Assembly (NCBI GenBank): GCA_965368115.1
Contig: CBDULQ010000003.1
Span: 1 to 44,432 of the forward strand
Direction of reading: 5' to 3'
Source of the DNA: CBDULQ01 sp965368115
GTDB taxonomy: Bacteria; Pseudomonadota; Gammaproteobacteria; SZUA-229
DNA: 44,432 bases
Below, piece by piece: positions 34,970-43,287 of the stretch. Below the pieces are notes generated by a model. It was given only the letters and a program-made list of their open reading frames with translations, had not been told where the DNA came from and did no database searches. How positions within the stretch are numbered: the first letter of the stretch is position 1; each line of letters starts with the position of its first letter. A program made the position numbers and the translations under genes.

Positions 34970-35080
34970 ATTAACGTGACGTTTCATCACGCTCGTTAAG
35001 ACTCAGTTCGGATAACGAGTGAAATCATTCAAAATCACACACACCTTACATTCTGTCGACACCGGTCATTATCGGTGTCG
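34970..35080 (+). promoter_or_regulatory. Structured stretch after gspG: two hairpins
   Basis: An imperfect inverted repeat, TTAACGTGA with TCACG-CTCG-TTAA (about 34971-34999), is followed by a perfect 8-base stem, CGACACCG (35057-35064) and CGGTGTCG (35073-35080), with an 8-base loop. The second hairpin lies inside the unusually long gspH leader. No T-tract follows. Hairpins after gspG genes may stabilise its abundant mRNA or set the ratio of major to minor pseudopilins; this is inference here. Confidence 0.5.
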
Positions 35081-35885
35081 GCAGTGTCGTTCTTCTGTTC
35101 GGATGTGCGCTCATCGGACTGGGATTAACTCCTTGGATTCCAGCGGGCGTGTTTCCTGTGATATTCCTGCAAGCTTTATGCATTCTGGCGCTTCGCGCTT
35201 GAGTCCCTGCGGGTTCGATTCCAGTATCAACGTTGATAGTGAATCAAACAGGTGTGTTTCCTGTGATATTCCTGCGAGTATTATGCGTTCTAGCGCTTCG
35301 CGGTTGCGTCCCTCCGGGACGTTGAATTCGCGAGCCTTCCTCGCTCGCAAGAGCGGATTTACCCTCATCGAGCTATTGGTGGTGGTGGCCATCATCGCTA
35401 TCAGCTTCGGTGTGTTCATGACTCTGAATTTTTCTTTCGGCAATCCCCAGGACGCACTTAAGCAAGAAGGTCTCAAACTACAGCAATTAATGAAATTCGC
35501 CCTGGAACAGGCGGTGATTCGATCCGATAACTATGGCCTGCGTATCAACGAAAGCCAGTATCGTTTCATGAAACTGATCGAACAACCGGAAACCGGCGTC
35601 CGGGAGTGGAAAGACATGGATGACCGTATTCTTAAACCCCACCCGCTACCGGATAACATGAGCTTTGAGCTGATTCTGGAGGGCATCGAAGCCACTCTGG
35701 AGGAAGAGGACGAATCTGAAGAACCGGAGAACAAAATCGTACCGCAGGTGTTTATCATGTCGAGTGAAGAACTGACACCTGACTTCAGACTTCAGATACG
35801 TCTTGCCGGCTACGACGATGTTTATGAACTGCATGGTAATCCGGCGGGTCGTTTTGAACTGAAGAATCTGAACGAGGAGTTTTAG
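35019..35885 (+). CDS. gspH: Minor pseudopilin GspH with a 113-residue repeat-bearing leader
   Basis: A 288-residue product from a GTG at 35019 with a GGA ribosome site six bases upstream. The prepilin cleavage context ARKSG before FTLIELLVVVAIIAISFGVFM stands at residues 113-114, leaving a mature protein of about 175 residues, a normal GspH. The leader is abnormal: about 42 residues with three Cys, then a 35-residue unit (positions 43-77: V-S-C near its start, S-A-x-R, P-x-G) and a 28-residue partial unit ending N-S-R. A leader this long is tolerable because prepilin peptidase removes it. A later TTG or ATG start (35322, 35283) would give a short leader but lacks a ribosome site. Confidence 0.85.
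   Translation: MKSFKITHTLHSVDTGHYRCRQCRSSVRMCAHRTGINSLDSSGRVSCDIPASFMHSGASRLSPCGFDSSINVDSESNRCVSCDIPASIMRSSASRLRPSGTLNSRAFLARKSGFTLIELLVVVAIIAISFGVFMTLNFSFGNPQDALKQEGLKLQQLMKFALEQAVIRSDNYGLRINESQYRFMKLIEQPETGVREWKDMDDRILKPHPLPDNMSFELILEGIEATLEEEDESEEPENKIVPQVFIMSSEELTPDFRLQIRLAGYDDVYELHGNPAGRFELKNLNEEF
35145..35333 (+). repeat. 189-base coding repeat block in the gspH leader (units R1 and R2)
   Basis: R1 (35145-35249, 105 bases) and R2 (35250-35333, 84 bases) start with the same GTTTCCTGTGATATTCCTGC segment. Each contains two conserved mini-hairpins, CGC-TNC-GCG and CCC-TNC-GGG, exactly 7 bases apart. The block has the same length and reading frame as the block in gspI, without insertions or deletions. 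The later part of R1 includes TATCAACGTTGATA, a near-palindrome. Confidence 0.85.
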
Positions 35886-35886
35886 G

Positions 35887-36681
35887 GTGGGCTTCGGTTT
35901 TGTGAAGACGGTTTTTTCTCGATCGCATAATTTGCGGGCTGTTCGCTTTCGCACTGACAACGCACGGGTGCTCACCAACAGAATGAATCGTTCTAATGGT
36001 GGTTTTGGTCGTGGCTCTAACGGGTGTGTTTCCTGTCAGGAAGCTGCGACACTTGTACATTCTAACGCTGCGCGGTTGAGTCCCTTCGGGGTGAGTTCCA
36101 GTATCAACATTAGTAGTGAGTTCAGCGGGCGCGTTTCCTGCGATGTTCCTTCAAGTTTTGTACGTTCCGGCGCTACGCGGTCGGGCCCCTGCGGGGCCAA
36201 TAATTCGCGTGTCGTCTCCGGCAATTGCTCCTGCATTGCTCTACCTACCCACGTCCCTGTGGGCGTCACACGCAAAAACGGATTCACCCTCGTGGAAATA
36301 CTGGTGGCTCTGGCGATTATCGCTATTGCACTGGGCGCGCTGATCAAGTCTTCCGGCAATCACACCCGCAGTGCCGCTTACCTGAAACAGAAAACTCTGG
36401 CGCATTATGTTGCGGTCAATGAAATGGAGCAACTGCGCCTGGCCGAGGACTGGCCGGACACCGGCACTGAGCGTGGATCAAGCGAAATGGCTGGCCGTGA
36501 ATGGTACTGGACTCGCGTCATCGAACGCACCCAGCTGGCTTTTATGGAACAACCTACCGACCAGCATCTGAATGTGAAGATCAGCGTATTTCTGGACAAG
36601 GACCGCGAACAGCAACTGGATAATTTCCAGGGTTCATTGACGAATATGGCGAATGGATCATCACAGGTGATCAGTCAATGA
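35887..36681 (+). CDS. gspI: Minor pseudopilin GspI with a 132-residue repeat-bearing leader
   Basis: A 264-residue product whose GTG at 35887 follows the gspH stop by one base and has GAGGAG exactly 7 bases upstream, a strong argument that the long leader is truly translated. Cleavage would fall after residue 132 (TRKNG before FTLVEILVALAIIAIALGALI), leaving about 132 residues, the normal GspI size, with FMEQPTDQHLNVKISV near the end. The leader has about 44 residues without clear homology, then the same 35- plus 28-residue block as gspH, then a 24-residue tail with CSC. A late GTG (36258) would give an ordinary 8-residue leader but has no ribosome site. Confidence 0.85.
   Translation: MGFGFVKTVFSRSHNLRAVRFRTDNARVLTNRMNRSNGGFGRGSNGCVSCQEAATLVHSNAARLSPFGVSSSINISSEFSGRVSCDVPSSFVRSGATRSGPCGANNSRVVSGNCSCIALPTHVPVGVTRKNGFTLVEILVALAIIAIALGALIKSSGNHTRSAAYLKQKTLAHYVAVNEMEQLRLAEDWPDTGTERGSSEMAGREWYWTRVIERTQLAFMEQPTDQHLNVKISVFLDKDREQQLDNFQGSLTNMANGSSQVISQ
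36022..36210 (+). repeat. 189-base coding repeat block in the gspI leader (units R3 and R4)
   Basis: R3 (36022-36126) and R4 (36127-36210) match R1 and R2 in length and phase: 105 then 84 bases, ending in N-S-R codons. Differences from the gspH block are mostly transitions. By eye R1 and R4 agree at about 80% of their first 69 bases, with several synonymous and conservative changes (Ile/Val, Ala/Ser, Met/Val, Ser/Thr). In R3 the segment after the first Cys has diverged most. R4 carries the strongest second hairpin (GGCCCC-TGC-GGGGCC). Confidence 0.85.
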
Positions 36682-37307
36682 TACGCCGATTCAAAACAGC
36701 GAACAGCCAAGGCTTTACCCTGGTCGAGGTGCTGATCGCGATCGCTATTTTTGCCATTCTGTCGGTCATGGCCTATGGCGGACTGGATACAGTGATTCAG
36801 AATCGCGAACATAGCGAACAGGAACTGGATCGTCTCAAACAGTTACAGATGACCATGGTGAAGCTGCAACGGGATATCGAACAGACAATCGCCCGAGACG
36901 GCACTGACGAACTGGGCGGCGTACTGTATAAAATGGCCTCCAGCCCGGACACCAGCATCGTCCTCGAACTGACCCGCAACGGCTGGTCCAATTTTGCCAA
37001 ACTCAAACGCAGTCACCTGCAACGAGTCGCCTATAAATTCGAAGACAATAACCTGATTCGTATGAGCTGGCCTTTTGTCGACCGAGCTCAGGACAGTCAG
37101 GCACTTGAAACCGTACTTATCGACAACCTGGATGAAGTGAACGTGCGCTTCTTCGATAACAATGAATGGATCGACGACTGGCCACGCCCGGAAGCGCTGG
37201 CTACGCAGGACACTGAAGTCGGCCTGCCAGCTGCCGTCGAAGTCACCCTGAAGATGCATGACTGGGGCGACATCATACGAATTTTCAAGGTGCCGCCGAT
37301 TAAATGA
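36678..37307 (+). CDS. gspJ: Minor pseudopilin GspJ
   Basis: A 209-residue pseudopilin with a normal 12-residue leader (TANSQG before FTLVEVLIAIAIFAILSVMAYGGL). With GspI and GspK it forms the pseudopilus tip. The ATG overlaps the gspI stop by 4 bases, and its own stop overlaps gspK likewise. Its leader carries no trace of the repeat found in gspH and gspI. Confidence 0.96.
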   Translation: MIRRFKTANSQGFTLVEVLIAIAIFAILSVMAYGGLDTVIQNREHSEQELDRLKQLQMTMVKLQRDIEQTIARDGTDELGGVLYKMASSPDTSIVLELTRNGWSNFAKLKRSHLQRVAYKFEDNNLIRMSWPFVDRAQDSQALETVLIDNLDEVNVRFFDNNEWIDDWPRPEALATQDTEVGLPAAVEVTLKMHDWGDIIRIFKVPPIK

Positions 37308-38257
37308 ACAGGCATCATCAACAACGCGGCGTCGCCCTGATAACGGCCTTGCTGATCGTCTCTATTGCCGTAGTACTGGCTGCCTCTCTGGTCGACCATA
37401 TGTTCCTGGATATAAGGCGTACCGATAATTTGTTACAGGCAGATTACGTGTACAGCGTTGCGACCGCCACGGAAGAAAAACTGCGTCTGGCCATGCTGCT
37501 GGATGCCCAGGACAACGAGTACGACGATTTTTTTCAGCTTGACGGTGCCAGCAGCCAGTTGACAGTGCCACTGGCGAAGAACCAGCTGTTTGTCGTCAAC
37601 CTGCTCGACATGCAGTCACGTTTTAATCTGAATAATTTACAGCCCGGCGGCCAGCAAGCTGTTTACCGCGAACAATTCCAGGCCCTGCTCACCAGTCGCG
37701 GCCTGGACCCCAACCTGGTTTATGCCGTGGAAGACTGGGTCGATAGCAATGACGTGGTGGAAAACCCCGCTTATGGGGCCGAGTTCGATTATTATATTGG
37801 ACTGCAACCACCCTATCGTACTGCCAACCGCCGCTTCGCCAGCCCAAGTGAACTGAAACTGATCAAGGGCTTCGAGAAAGACGAGATCTACGACGCCATC
37901 ATCCCTTATCTTTCTGCATTACCGGAAATTACTGCAATCAATGTCAACACAGCCAGCCTTGAAGTGTTAGAATCCTTGCCAGGAATGACGCCCACGGCGG
38001 CCCAGGAGGCCATCCGATTAAGGGCAGACAAATCGTTTGAAACCATCGCTGATTTCGAAAACCAGATGCGAAGCTTGAACAACAACAGCGGATTTAAAGC
38101 ACAGGGTGCAAGTGTCGGCACCGACTATGTCCTGATGCGCAGTGAAGTCGCCTACCTGAATGATACCAGTGGTCCCGGCTTCCGCTTTTACAGCCTGTTG
38201 CATCGCAACGCCAAGGGTCAGTCGAACGTGATCAGTCGGTCGCAGGGAGTCTGGTAA
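37304..38257 (+). CDS. gspK: Minor pseudopilin GspK
   Basis: A 317-residue atypical pseudopilin: HQQRG before VALITALLIVSIAVVLAASLV, lacking the Glu5 found in other pseudopilins, as expected for the tip protein. The large globular insert includes YAVEDWVDSNDVVENPAYGAEFDYY, the calcium-binding region, and helix-hairpin-helix-like INVNTASLEVLESLPGMT. It is coupled to gspJ and gspL by 4- and 1-base overlaps. Confidence 0.96.
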   Translation: MNRHHQQRGVALITALLIVSIAVVLAASLVDHMFLDIRRTDNLLQADYVYSVATATEEKLRLAMLLDAQDNEYDDFFQLDGASSQLTVPLAKNQLFVVNLLDMQSRFNLNNLQPGGQQAVYREQFQALLTSRGLDPNLVYAVEDWVDSNDVVENPAYGAEFDYYIGLQPPYRTANRRFASPSELKLIKGFEKDEIYDAIIPYLSALPEITAINVNTASLEVLESLPGMTPTAAQEAIRLRADKSFETIADFENQMRSLNNNSGFKAQGASVGTDYVLMRSEVAYLNDTSGPGFRFYSLLHRNAKGQSNVISRSQGVW

Positions 38258-39477
38258 TGGCGGAAAAGTTACTGATTCATTACCGTCCCTGCGACGGTGA
38301 CCGGGTCGCCTGGTGCCGAATCAGCGACCATGGACAGATACTGGAATCCATCAGCCATGGCCATGTCTCCGACCTGCAGGATGCAGCACGTGGACAGCGG
38401 GCCATCTTGCTGATCGATGCATCCTGCGCCGCGATCGAATCCATCAACATTCCCAGCAATAATCGCCAGCGCCAGCTGCAGGCCGCACCTTTTGCCATGG
38501 AAGACAATCTGGCCGCCGATATCGACGACCTGTACTTCGCCATTGGCAAGAAACAGGGCGATGACCACCTGCCGGTGGCGACCATCGATCGGACCCTGTT
38601 CGAACACACCCTGGAGACTTTCAGGCAGGCCGGAATATTTCTTGAGGTCATGGCTGCAGACTGTCTGGCACTACCGGTTGACGAAGAGCACTGGTCGGTC
38701 CTCATCTATGAAAACAATGCACTGATCAAAACCGCTCCTAACCAGGGTTATTTCTGCGATCGCGATCTGGTCGCTGCATTCGTACAGTCGTTGATCGACG
38801 AACAGGAACAGGCGCCACAAACAGTCACGCTGTTCTACCAGGACGACGACGCACTGGCGGATCAACTGCTTGCCGGTATCGACACTCAAGTCGAGTCAAA
38901 AACCTTTCAACAGCATCCACTGAGCGTCTTTGCAGAGCATCTAAACGATGCCAGAACACTCAATCTGCTGCAGGGTAAATTCTCCCCAAAACGGGAAAGC
39001 AATGCGCTCTGGCAGCCCTGGAAAGCCGTCGCCGCGATGGTTCTGGTCTGGCTTGTCATCGAACTGATCTATGCCGGCTTTGAAATCCGCCAACTGCAAT
39101 TCCAGAACCAGCAACTCACGGTAGAGATCGAACAGATCTTCAAACAGGCCAATCCCGGCACACGTAAATTTCATAACCTGAAAAACCGTATGAAAAGCCG
39201 ACTGAAACAGTTGCGCGGCGGCGCCGGCGACGATGGCGAAACATTCATTGAACTACTCGCCGATGCAGCGCCTGTACTTGGTGACAAAAAAATTACCATA
39301 CATGGCATGGCCTACAGCACCAAACACGTTGATATGGAATTGCAGGCATCATCACTACAGGATCTGGAACAGCTCCGCAATCAATTAAGCAGCGCCCCCA
39401 GCGTAAAAGTCACTCTTTCAACCTCGGTTGAAAAAGACAAGGTGAAGGGACGATTGAGACTGGAGAAACAGAGCTGA
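38257..39477 (+). CDS. gspL: Type II secretion protein GspL
   Basis: A 406-residue bitopic protein. The actin-like cytoplasmic domain (about 1-240) binds GspE; one membrane helix (AVAAMVLVWLVIELIYAGF, about 255-273) leads to a coiled coil (FQNQQLTVEIEQIFKQANPG) and a small periplasmic ferredoxin-like domain. The start shares one base with the gspK stop (TAATG). It pairs with GspM downstream. Confidence 0.93.
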   Translation: MAEKLLIHYRPCDGDRVAWCRISDHGQILESISHGHVSDLQDAARGQRAILLIDASCAAIESINIPSNNRQRQLQAAPFAMEDNLAADIDDLYFAIGKKQGDDHLPVATIDRTLFEHTLETFRQAGIFLEVMAADCLALPVDEEHWSVLIYENNALIKTAPNQGYFCDRDLVAAFVQSLIDEQEQAPQTVTLFYQDDDALADQLLAGIDTQVESKTFQQHPLSVFAEHLNDARTLNLLQGKFSPKRESNALWQPWKAVAAMVLVWLVIELIYAGFEIRQLQFQNQQLTVEIEQIFKQANPGTRKFHNLKNRMKSRLKQLRGGAGDDGETFIELLADAAPVLGDKKITIHGMAYSTKHVDMELQASSLQDLEQLRNQLSSAPSVKVTLSTSVEKDKVKGRLRLEKQS

Positions 39478-39992
39478 TGGATATCGCATCATATTTCGAG
39501 CCTCTGCAACGCCGGCTCGACAGTCTGGAAAAGCGTGAACGCCACATGGTGATTGGTGGCTCCATCGCCCTGCTGATCATTATTGTTTATCTGGCCATCA
39601 TCGACCCGATATTCGCCACTTTAAATACTGAACGTCTGCGTTACCAGTCACAACGCGAAATGCTGGTATGGATGCAGGATGCCGCCAACGAAGTACGCAG
39701 TCTGCAGTCATCAGGCGCCAGTAATGCAAGCCGCTTCGCTAATCGTTCAGTGTCTTCGCTGGTTGAACTGAGTGCCACCAGTAGCGGCGTAAAAGGCTTT
39801 ATCACTAAACAGGAATCCGATCGCAATGGCGTTAAGGTTCAGCTCGACAAAGCGGATTTCGATCGCGTTATTGTCTGGATAAACGACATGCAGCAAAAAT
39901 ACGCAATCCAGGCCAGCAAAATCGTCGTCGAACCGGGTAAGGAAGCCGGCACCGTGGATGTGCGCGTGACACTGGAGCGTAACGAGTCATGA
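39477..39992 (+). CDS. gspM: Type II secretion protein GspM
   Basis: A 171-residue bitopic protein: cytoplasmic N-terminus with LQRRLDSLEKRER, one helix (HMVIGGSIALLIIIVYLAII, about 22-41) and a periplasmic domain ending FDRVIVWINDMQQKYAIQASKIVVEPGKEAGTVDVRVTLER. It partners GspL in the inner-membrane platform. It overlaps gspL by one base and gspN by 4. Confidence 0.94.
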   Translation: MDIASYFEPLQRRLDSLEKRERHMVIGGSIALLIIIVYLAIIDPIFATLNTERLRYQSQREMLVWMQDAANEVRSLQSSGASNASRFANRSVSSLVELSATSSGVKGFITKQESDRNGVKVQLDKADFDRVIVWINDMQQKYAIQASKIVVEPGKEAGTVDVRVTLERNES

Positions 39993-40759
39993 AAATTCGT
40001 TACTATCTACTGATCGGCATTATCAGCTATCTGCTATTTACCTTGATCAACACGCCGGCCGCCACCGTGCTGTCTCTGGTTGAAAATCAGGTCAGCCTGC
40101 CGGTCAAGTTCTACGGCGTCCAGGGCACCATCTGGCAAGGCCAGACCGATCGCCTCATGATGCAGGGCGGACCACCCATCGACAATTTGCGCTGGGAGCT
40201 GCAACCTGTAGCTTTATTCACCGCCAGTATTGCTGCCGATGTTCAGGCCCAGGTCAAGCAGCAGAACGTCATTGGCCATGTGCGCGTTAACAGTTCAGGA
40301 AACATCGAAGCCAGCGATTTACGCGCGCGTCTGGAAGCCAGTGCCGTACAACAACTGGCCGCTATTCCTTTCGGTCAGCTGGGCGGGGTTTTCAATATCG
40401 ACATTGCTTCCCTGCAAGCCAGTCAGCAGAGCATACCTCAGGCTGATGGACGGATTAGCTGGAAAAATGCCAGGTTAACCATGATGGAAACTGTTGATCT
40501 GGGTGAAGTACTGTTTGAACTCAAGCCAGGAGAACAGGGCAGCCTTGACCTCGTTGTCAGCAACAAGGGCGGCGATATCAGCATCAGTGGTCGCGCCAAG
40601 GTCCTGGCCAACAAACGCTACACCGTTGACATCAATTTAACGCCGCAACGCTCGGCCTCAGCTAACGTGACCCAGAGTCTGGGTATGTTCGCACGCCGGC
40701 AGAGCAATGGCAGTTATCTATTTAAACAATCTGGAAGCCTGCAACAACTGGGCCTTTAA
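39989..40759 (+). CDS. gspN: Type II secretion protein GspN
   Basis: A 256-residue protein with an N-terminal membrane anchor (YYLLIGIISYLLFTLINTPAATVLSLV) and the GspN-type VKFYGVQGTIWQGQ motif. GspN is present in only part of type II systems and its role is not settled. It closes the operon; no gspO, gspA, gspB or gspS is in the window, so the prepilin peptidase must be encoded elsewhere. Confidence 0.93.
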   Translation: MKIRYYLLIGIISYLLFTLINTPAATVLSLVENQVSLPVKFYGVQGTIWQGQTDRLMMQGGPPIDNLRWELQPVALFTASIAADVQAQVKQQNVIGHVRVNSSGNIEASDLRARLEASAVQQLAAIPFGQLGGVFNIDIASLQASQQSIPQADGRISWKNARLTMMETVDLGEVLFELKPGEQGSLDLVVSNKGGDISISGRAKVLANKRYTVDINLTPQRSASANVTQSLGMFARRQSNGSYLFKQSGSLQQLGL

Positions 40760-40773
40760 TACGAGTTTTTTCC

Positions 40774-41187
40774 ATGCCTAAAGCCTATCCAAAAATCAAG
40801 ATCAATCCCGAGAAAGTCAAGATAACACCGGAAAACAAGTGCTCCTTCTGTACTGGATCGATTTGCTGCACCTACGTCACGCAGTGGATCGATACACCCA
40901 AATCGAAATCTGATTTCGAACACCTGTTGTGGCAGGTATCCCATGAAGGCGTCGCAGTGTACAAGGACGAAGACGGCTGGACACTGCTGTTCGAAACGCG
41001 TTGCACGCATCTGCAACTGAACGGCGACTGCGGTATTTATGACAGACGTCCGGACATTTGCCGCGAACATTCCAACGATTACTGCGAATTCGATGCCCCG
41101 TCAGAAGATGGTTTTGATCTTTATTTCCCCGATTACAAATCGCTACGTAAATATTGCAAGAAACGCTTCAAGAAATGGAAGAAGTGA
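40774..41187 (+). CDS. YkgJ-family cysteine cluster protein
   Basis: A 137-residue protein with C-x2-C-x4-CC near residue 23 (CSFCTGSICC) and further Cys in RCTHLQLNGDCGIYDRRPDICREH, the zinc/iron-binding pattern of this family. The C-terminus is very basic. The function is unknown. It starts 14 bases after gspN, so it may ride on the gsp transcript, and it is convergent with yrfG. Confidence 0.92.
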   Translation: MPKAYPKIKINPEKVKITPENKCSFCTGSICCTYVTQWIDTPKSKSDFEHLLWQVSHEGVAVYKDEDGWTLLFETRCTHLQLNGDCGIYDRRPDICREHSNDYCEFDAPSEDGFDLYFPDYKSLRKYCKKRFKKWKK

Positions 41188-41193
41188 ACGACG

Positions 41194-41847
41194 TCAACTC
41201 ATGATCTGATCAAAGGATTCGATCAGTGGATATTCCGGGTGCTGTTTATCAGGCCCTCGACTATCCGGACGCAATATCGCCAGCAGATGCCGGATACCGT
41301 AATTACGCGCGCTGTCCAGTACGCTGAAGTTGTCATCGATAAACAGGGTCGCGGCAGGATCGAACGGCTCGATATCATGCAATCCCGGCCAGAACGGAAC
41401 CTGTTCCTTGGCATGACCGATCTGGTGTGAAGTAATGATACGATCGAAATGACGGTCGATGCCGGTAATTTCCATTTTCAGCTCCACGCTGACAGCATGT
41501 GCATTAGTCACCAGTACCACCCGCTTGCCGTGCATGTGAAGGTACTGAAGAAAGTCTTCTACCTGGGGGCGTACGGCTATGTGATGCGACACCTCTCGTT
41601 TCAGCTGCGAAATATCCAGCTGCAGTTCTCGCGACCAGTAGTCGATACAGTACCAGTCCAGGCTACCCATTACCGCCGTGTATTTCCGATTCAGAATCGA
41701 TCGCGCTTCAGCTTCATCCAGCCCATGTTGTTCGGCATAACGCACCGGAACATGCTCCAGCCAGAAATGATTGTCGAAATACAGATCCAGCAACGTACCA
41801 TCCAGATCGAGAAATACGGTTTTTATCGGAGTCCAGTCGAAGTTCAT
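41194..41847 (-). CDS. yrfG: HAD-family GMP/IMP nucleotidase
   Basis: A 217-residue HAD phosphatase: FLDLDGTLLDLYFDNHFWLEHVP (motif I with the nucleophile Asp), VLVTNAHAVSVELK (motif II), GHAKEQVPFW (motif III Lys) and FIDDNFSVLDSARNYGI (motif IV). YrfG prefers purine 5'-nucleotides. It is divergent from nudE, as in Escherichia coli, across a 74-base spacer with a TACAAT at 41892-41897. Confidence 0.95.
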   Translation of the reverse strand: MNFDWTPIKTVFLDLDGTLLDLYFDNHFWLEHVPVRYAEQHGLDEAEARSILNRKYTAVMGSLDWYCIDYWSRELQLDISQLKREVSHHIAVRPQVEDFLQYLHMHGKRVVLVTNAHAVSVELKMEITGIDRHFDRIITSHQIGHAKEQVPFWPGLHDIEPFDPAATLFIDDNFSVLDSARNYGIRHLLAILRPDSRGPDKQHPEYPLIESFDQIMS

Positions 41848-41921
41848 ATCATCGCCCTGTTAAAGCGCATGGGATTTAGCCTGAAAAAGAGTACAATGCA
41901 GTTAATTCTAAAGGTTTGTCG

Positions 41922-42470
41922 ATGAATAAAAAACCTCGCATTACCGACACCCGAATCATCGCCAACAGCCGCCTGTTTACCATTCAACAGGTCGGCCTGG
42001 AATTCAGCAACGGCGAGCAGCGTCACTACGAGCGCATCCAGGCACCGGGAACCGGCGCAGTGATGGTGGTGCCGGTAACCGGCGAGGGTGATGTTATTCT
42101 GATACGTGAATACGCCGTAGGCACGGATCGTTACGAATTACTGCTGCCAAAAGGCGTCATCGACGAGGGCGAATCGATAGTCGATGCGGCTAACCGCGAA
42201 ATGATGGAGGAAGTGGGCTGCGGGGCAAGACGCCTGGACCACATCAATTCCGTATCCATCGCACCCGGCTACCTGAGCTTTACCACCCACATCGTTATCG
42301 CCACCGAACTGTACGAGAAACGCCTGCCTGGCGACGAGCCGGAACAACTGGCTACCTATCACTGGCCGCTGACCGGCTTATCCGAACTGCTGGCCCATGA
42401 AGAACTCACCGAAGCCCGCAGTATCGCCGCCCTTTACCTGGCAAGAGACTACCTGGAGCAGCATGGATAA
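41922..42470 (+). CDS. nudE: ADP compounds hydrolase NudE
   Basis: A 182-residue Nudix enzyme that cleaves ADP-ribose, NADH and related compounds. The Nudix box GVIDEGESIVDAANREMMEEVG is intact. The ATG at 41922 has AAGG 7 bases upstream; a TTG two codons earlier is less likely. Its last 8 bases overlap cysQ. Confidence 0.95.
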   Translation: MNKKPRITDTRIIANSRLFTIQQVGLEFSNGEQRHYERIQAPGTGAVMVVPVTGEGDVILIREYAVGTDRYELLLPKGVIDEGESIVDAANREMMEEVGCGARRLDHINSVSIAPGYLSFTTHIVIATELYEKRLPGDEPEQLATYHWPLTGLSELLAHEELTEARSIAALYLARDYLEQHG

Positions 42471-43281
42471 TCTGACCGACATCAATCTCGAATACCTCTG
42501 TCACAATGCCATCGATATCGCACGGCAGGCGGGTGAGAAAATTCTGCAGGTCTACAACACCGATTTCGACGTTGAACAGAAATCCGACCATACACCGTTG
42601 ACTGAAGCCGATATCGCCGCCCATAACCTCATTGTTCGGCAGCTCTCGGAACTGACACCGGATATTCCCGTACTCTCCGAAGAATCCACCGACGTACCTT
42701 TCGTTACCCGTAAACAGTGGATTCGTTACTGGCTGGTGGACCCACTGGACGGCACCCGCGAATTCGTCAAACGCAATGGTGAATTTACCGTCAATATCGC
42801 ATTGATCGAAAATCACAAGAGTGTGATCGGCGTCATCTATGCACCGGTGCTGAAAGTCGACTACTTTGCCTGGCGCGATGGCGGCGCCTACAAGCTCGAC
42901 GCAGAACGCAAACATCGCCGTATTCGAGTACGTAAGGCACCTGCCGTACCCACTGTGGCCGGTAGTCGTTCACATGGCTCCGAACGTCAACGCAGCTATA
43001 TCGAAAAAATCGGTGATGTGGAATTAATAACGATGGGCAGCTCACTGAAATCCTGCCTGGTTGCAGAAGGCGTAGCGGACATCTACCCGCGACTCGGCCC
43101 GACATCGGAATGGGATACTGCGGCGGCACAATGTATCGTCGAACAGGCCGGCGGCTCTATGACACGCACCGACCTGCGACCATTGCGTTACAACACGCGG
43201 GAAAGTTTACTGAATCCGGAATTTCTGGTCTTCGGCGACAGTAGCCGTGACTGGTCACGCTACCTGCCGCGCGAAGAATAA
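42463..43281 (+). CDS. cysQ: 3'(2'),5'-bisphosphate nucleotidase CysQ
   Basis: CysQ removes the 3' phosphate of PAP made in sulfate assimilation. The 272-residue product has metal-site motifs VLSEES, WLVDPLDGTREFVKRNGEFTVNIA and the C-terminal SEWDTAAAQCIVEQAGG. The ATG at 42463, with GGAG 4 bases before it inside nudE, is preferred over a start at 42397. Stops of cysQ and the DHH gene are 6 bases apart. Confidence 0.96.
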   Translation: MDNLTDINLEYLCHNAIDIARQAGEKILQVYNTDFDVEQKSDHTPLTEADIAAHNLIVRQLSELTPDIPVLSEESTDVPFVTRKQWIRYWLVDPLDGTREFVKRNGEFTVNIALIENHKSVIGVIYAPVLKVDYFAWRDGGAYKLDAERKHRRIRVRKAPAVPTVAGSRSHGSERQRSYIEKIGDVELITMGSSLKSCLVAEGVADIYPRLGPTSEWDTAAAQCIVEQAGGSMTRTDLRPLRYNTRESLLNPEFLVFGDSSRDWSRYLPREE

Positions 43282-43287
43282 TACGGA

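Noticed and set aside
35205..35225. tRNA T-loop-like GGTTCGATTCC inside repeat R1
   Set aside because: No acceptor, D or anticodon arm can be built around it, and the other three repeat units do not keep it.
35019..36270. CRISPR array as an explanation for the repeats in gspH/gspI
   Set aside because: Units are 105 and 84 bases, in frame and degenerate, with no constant short repeat and unique spacers and no cas genes.
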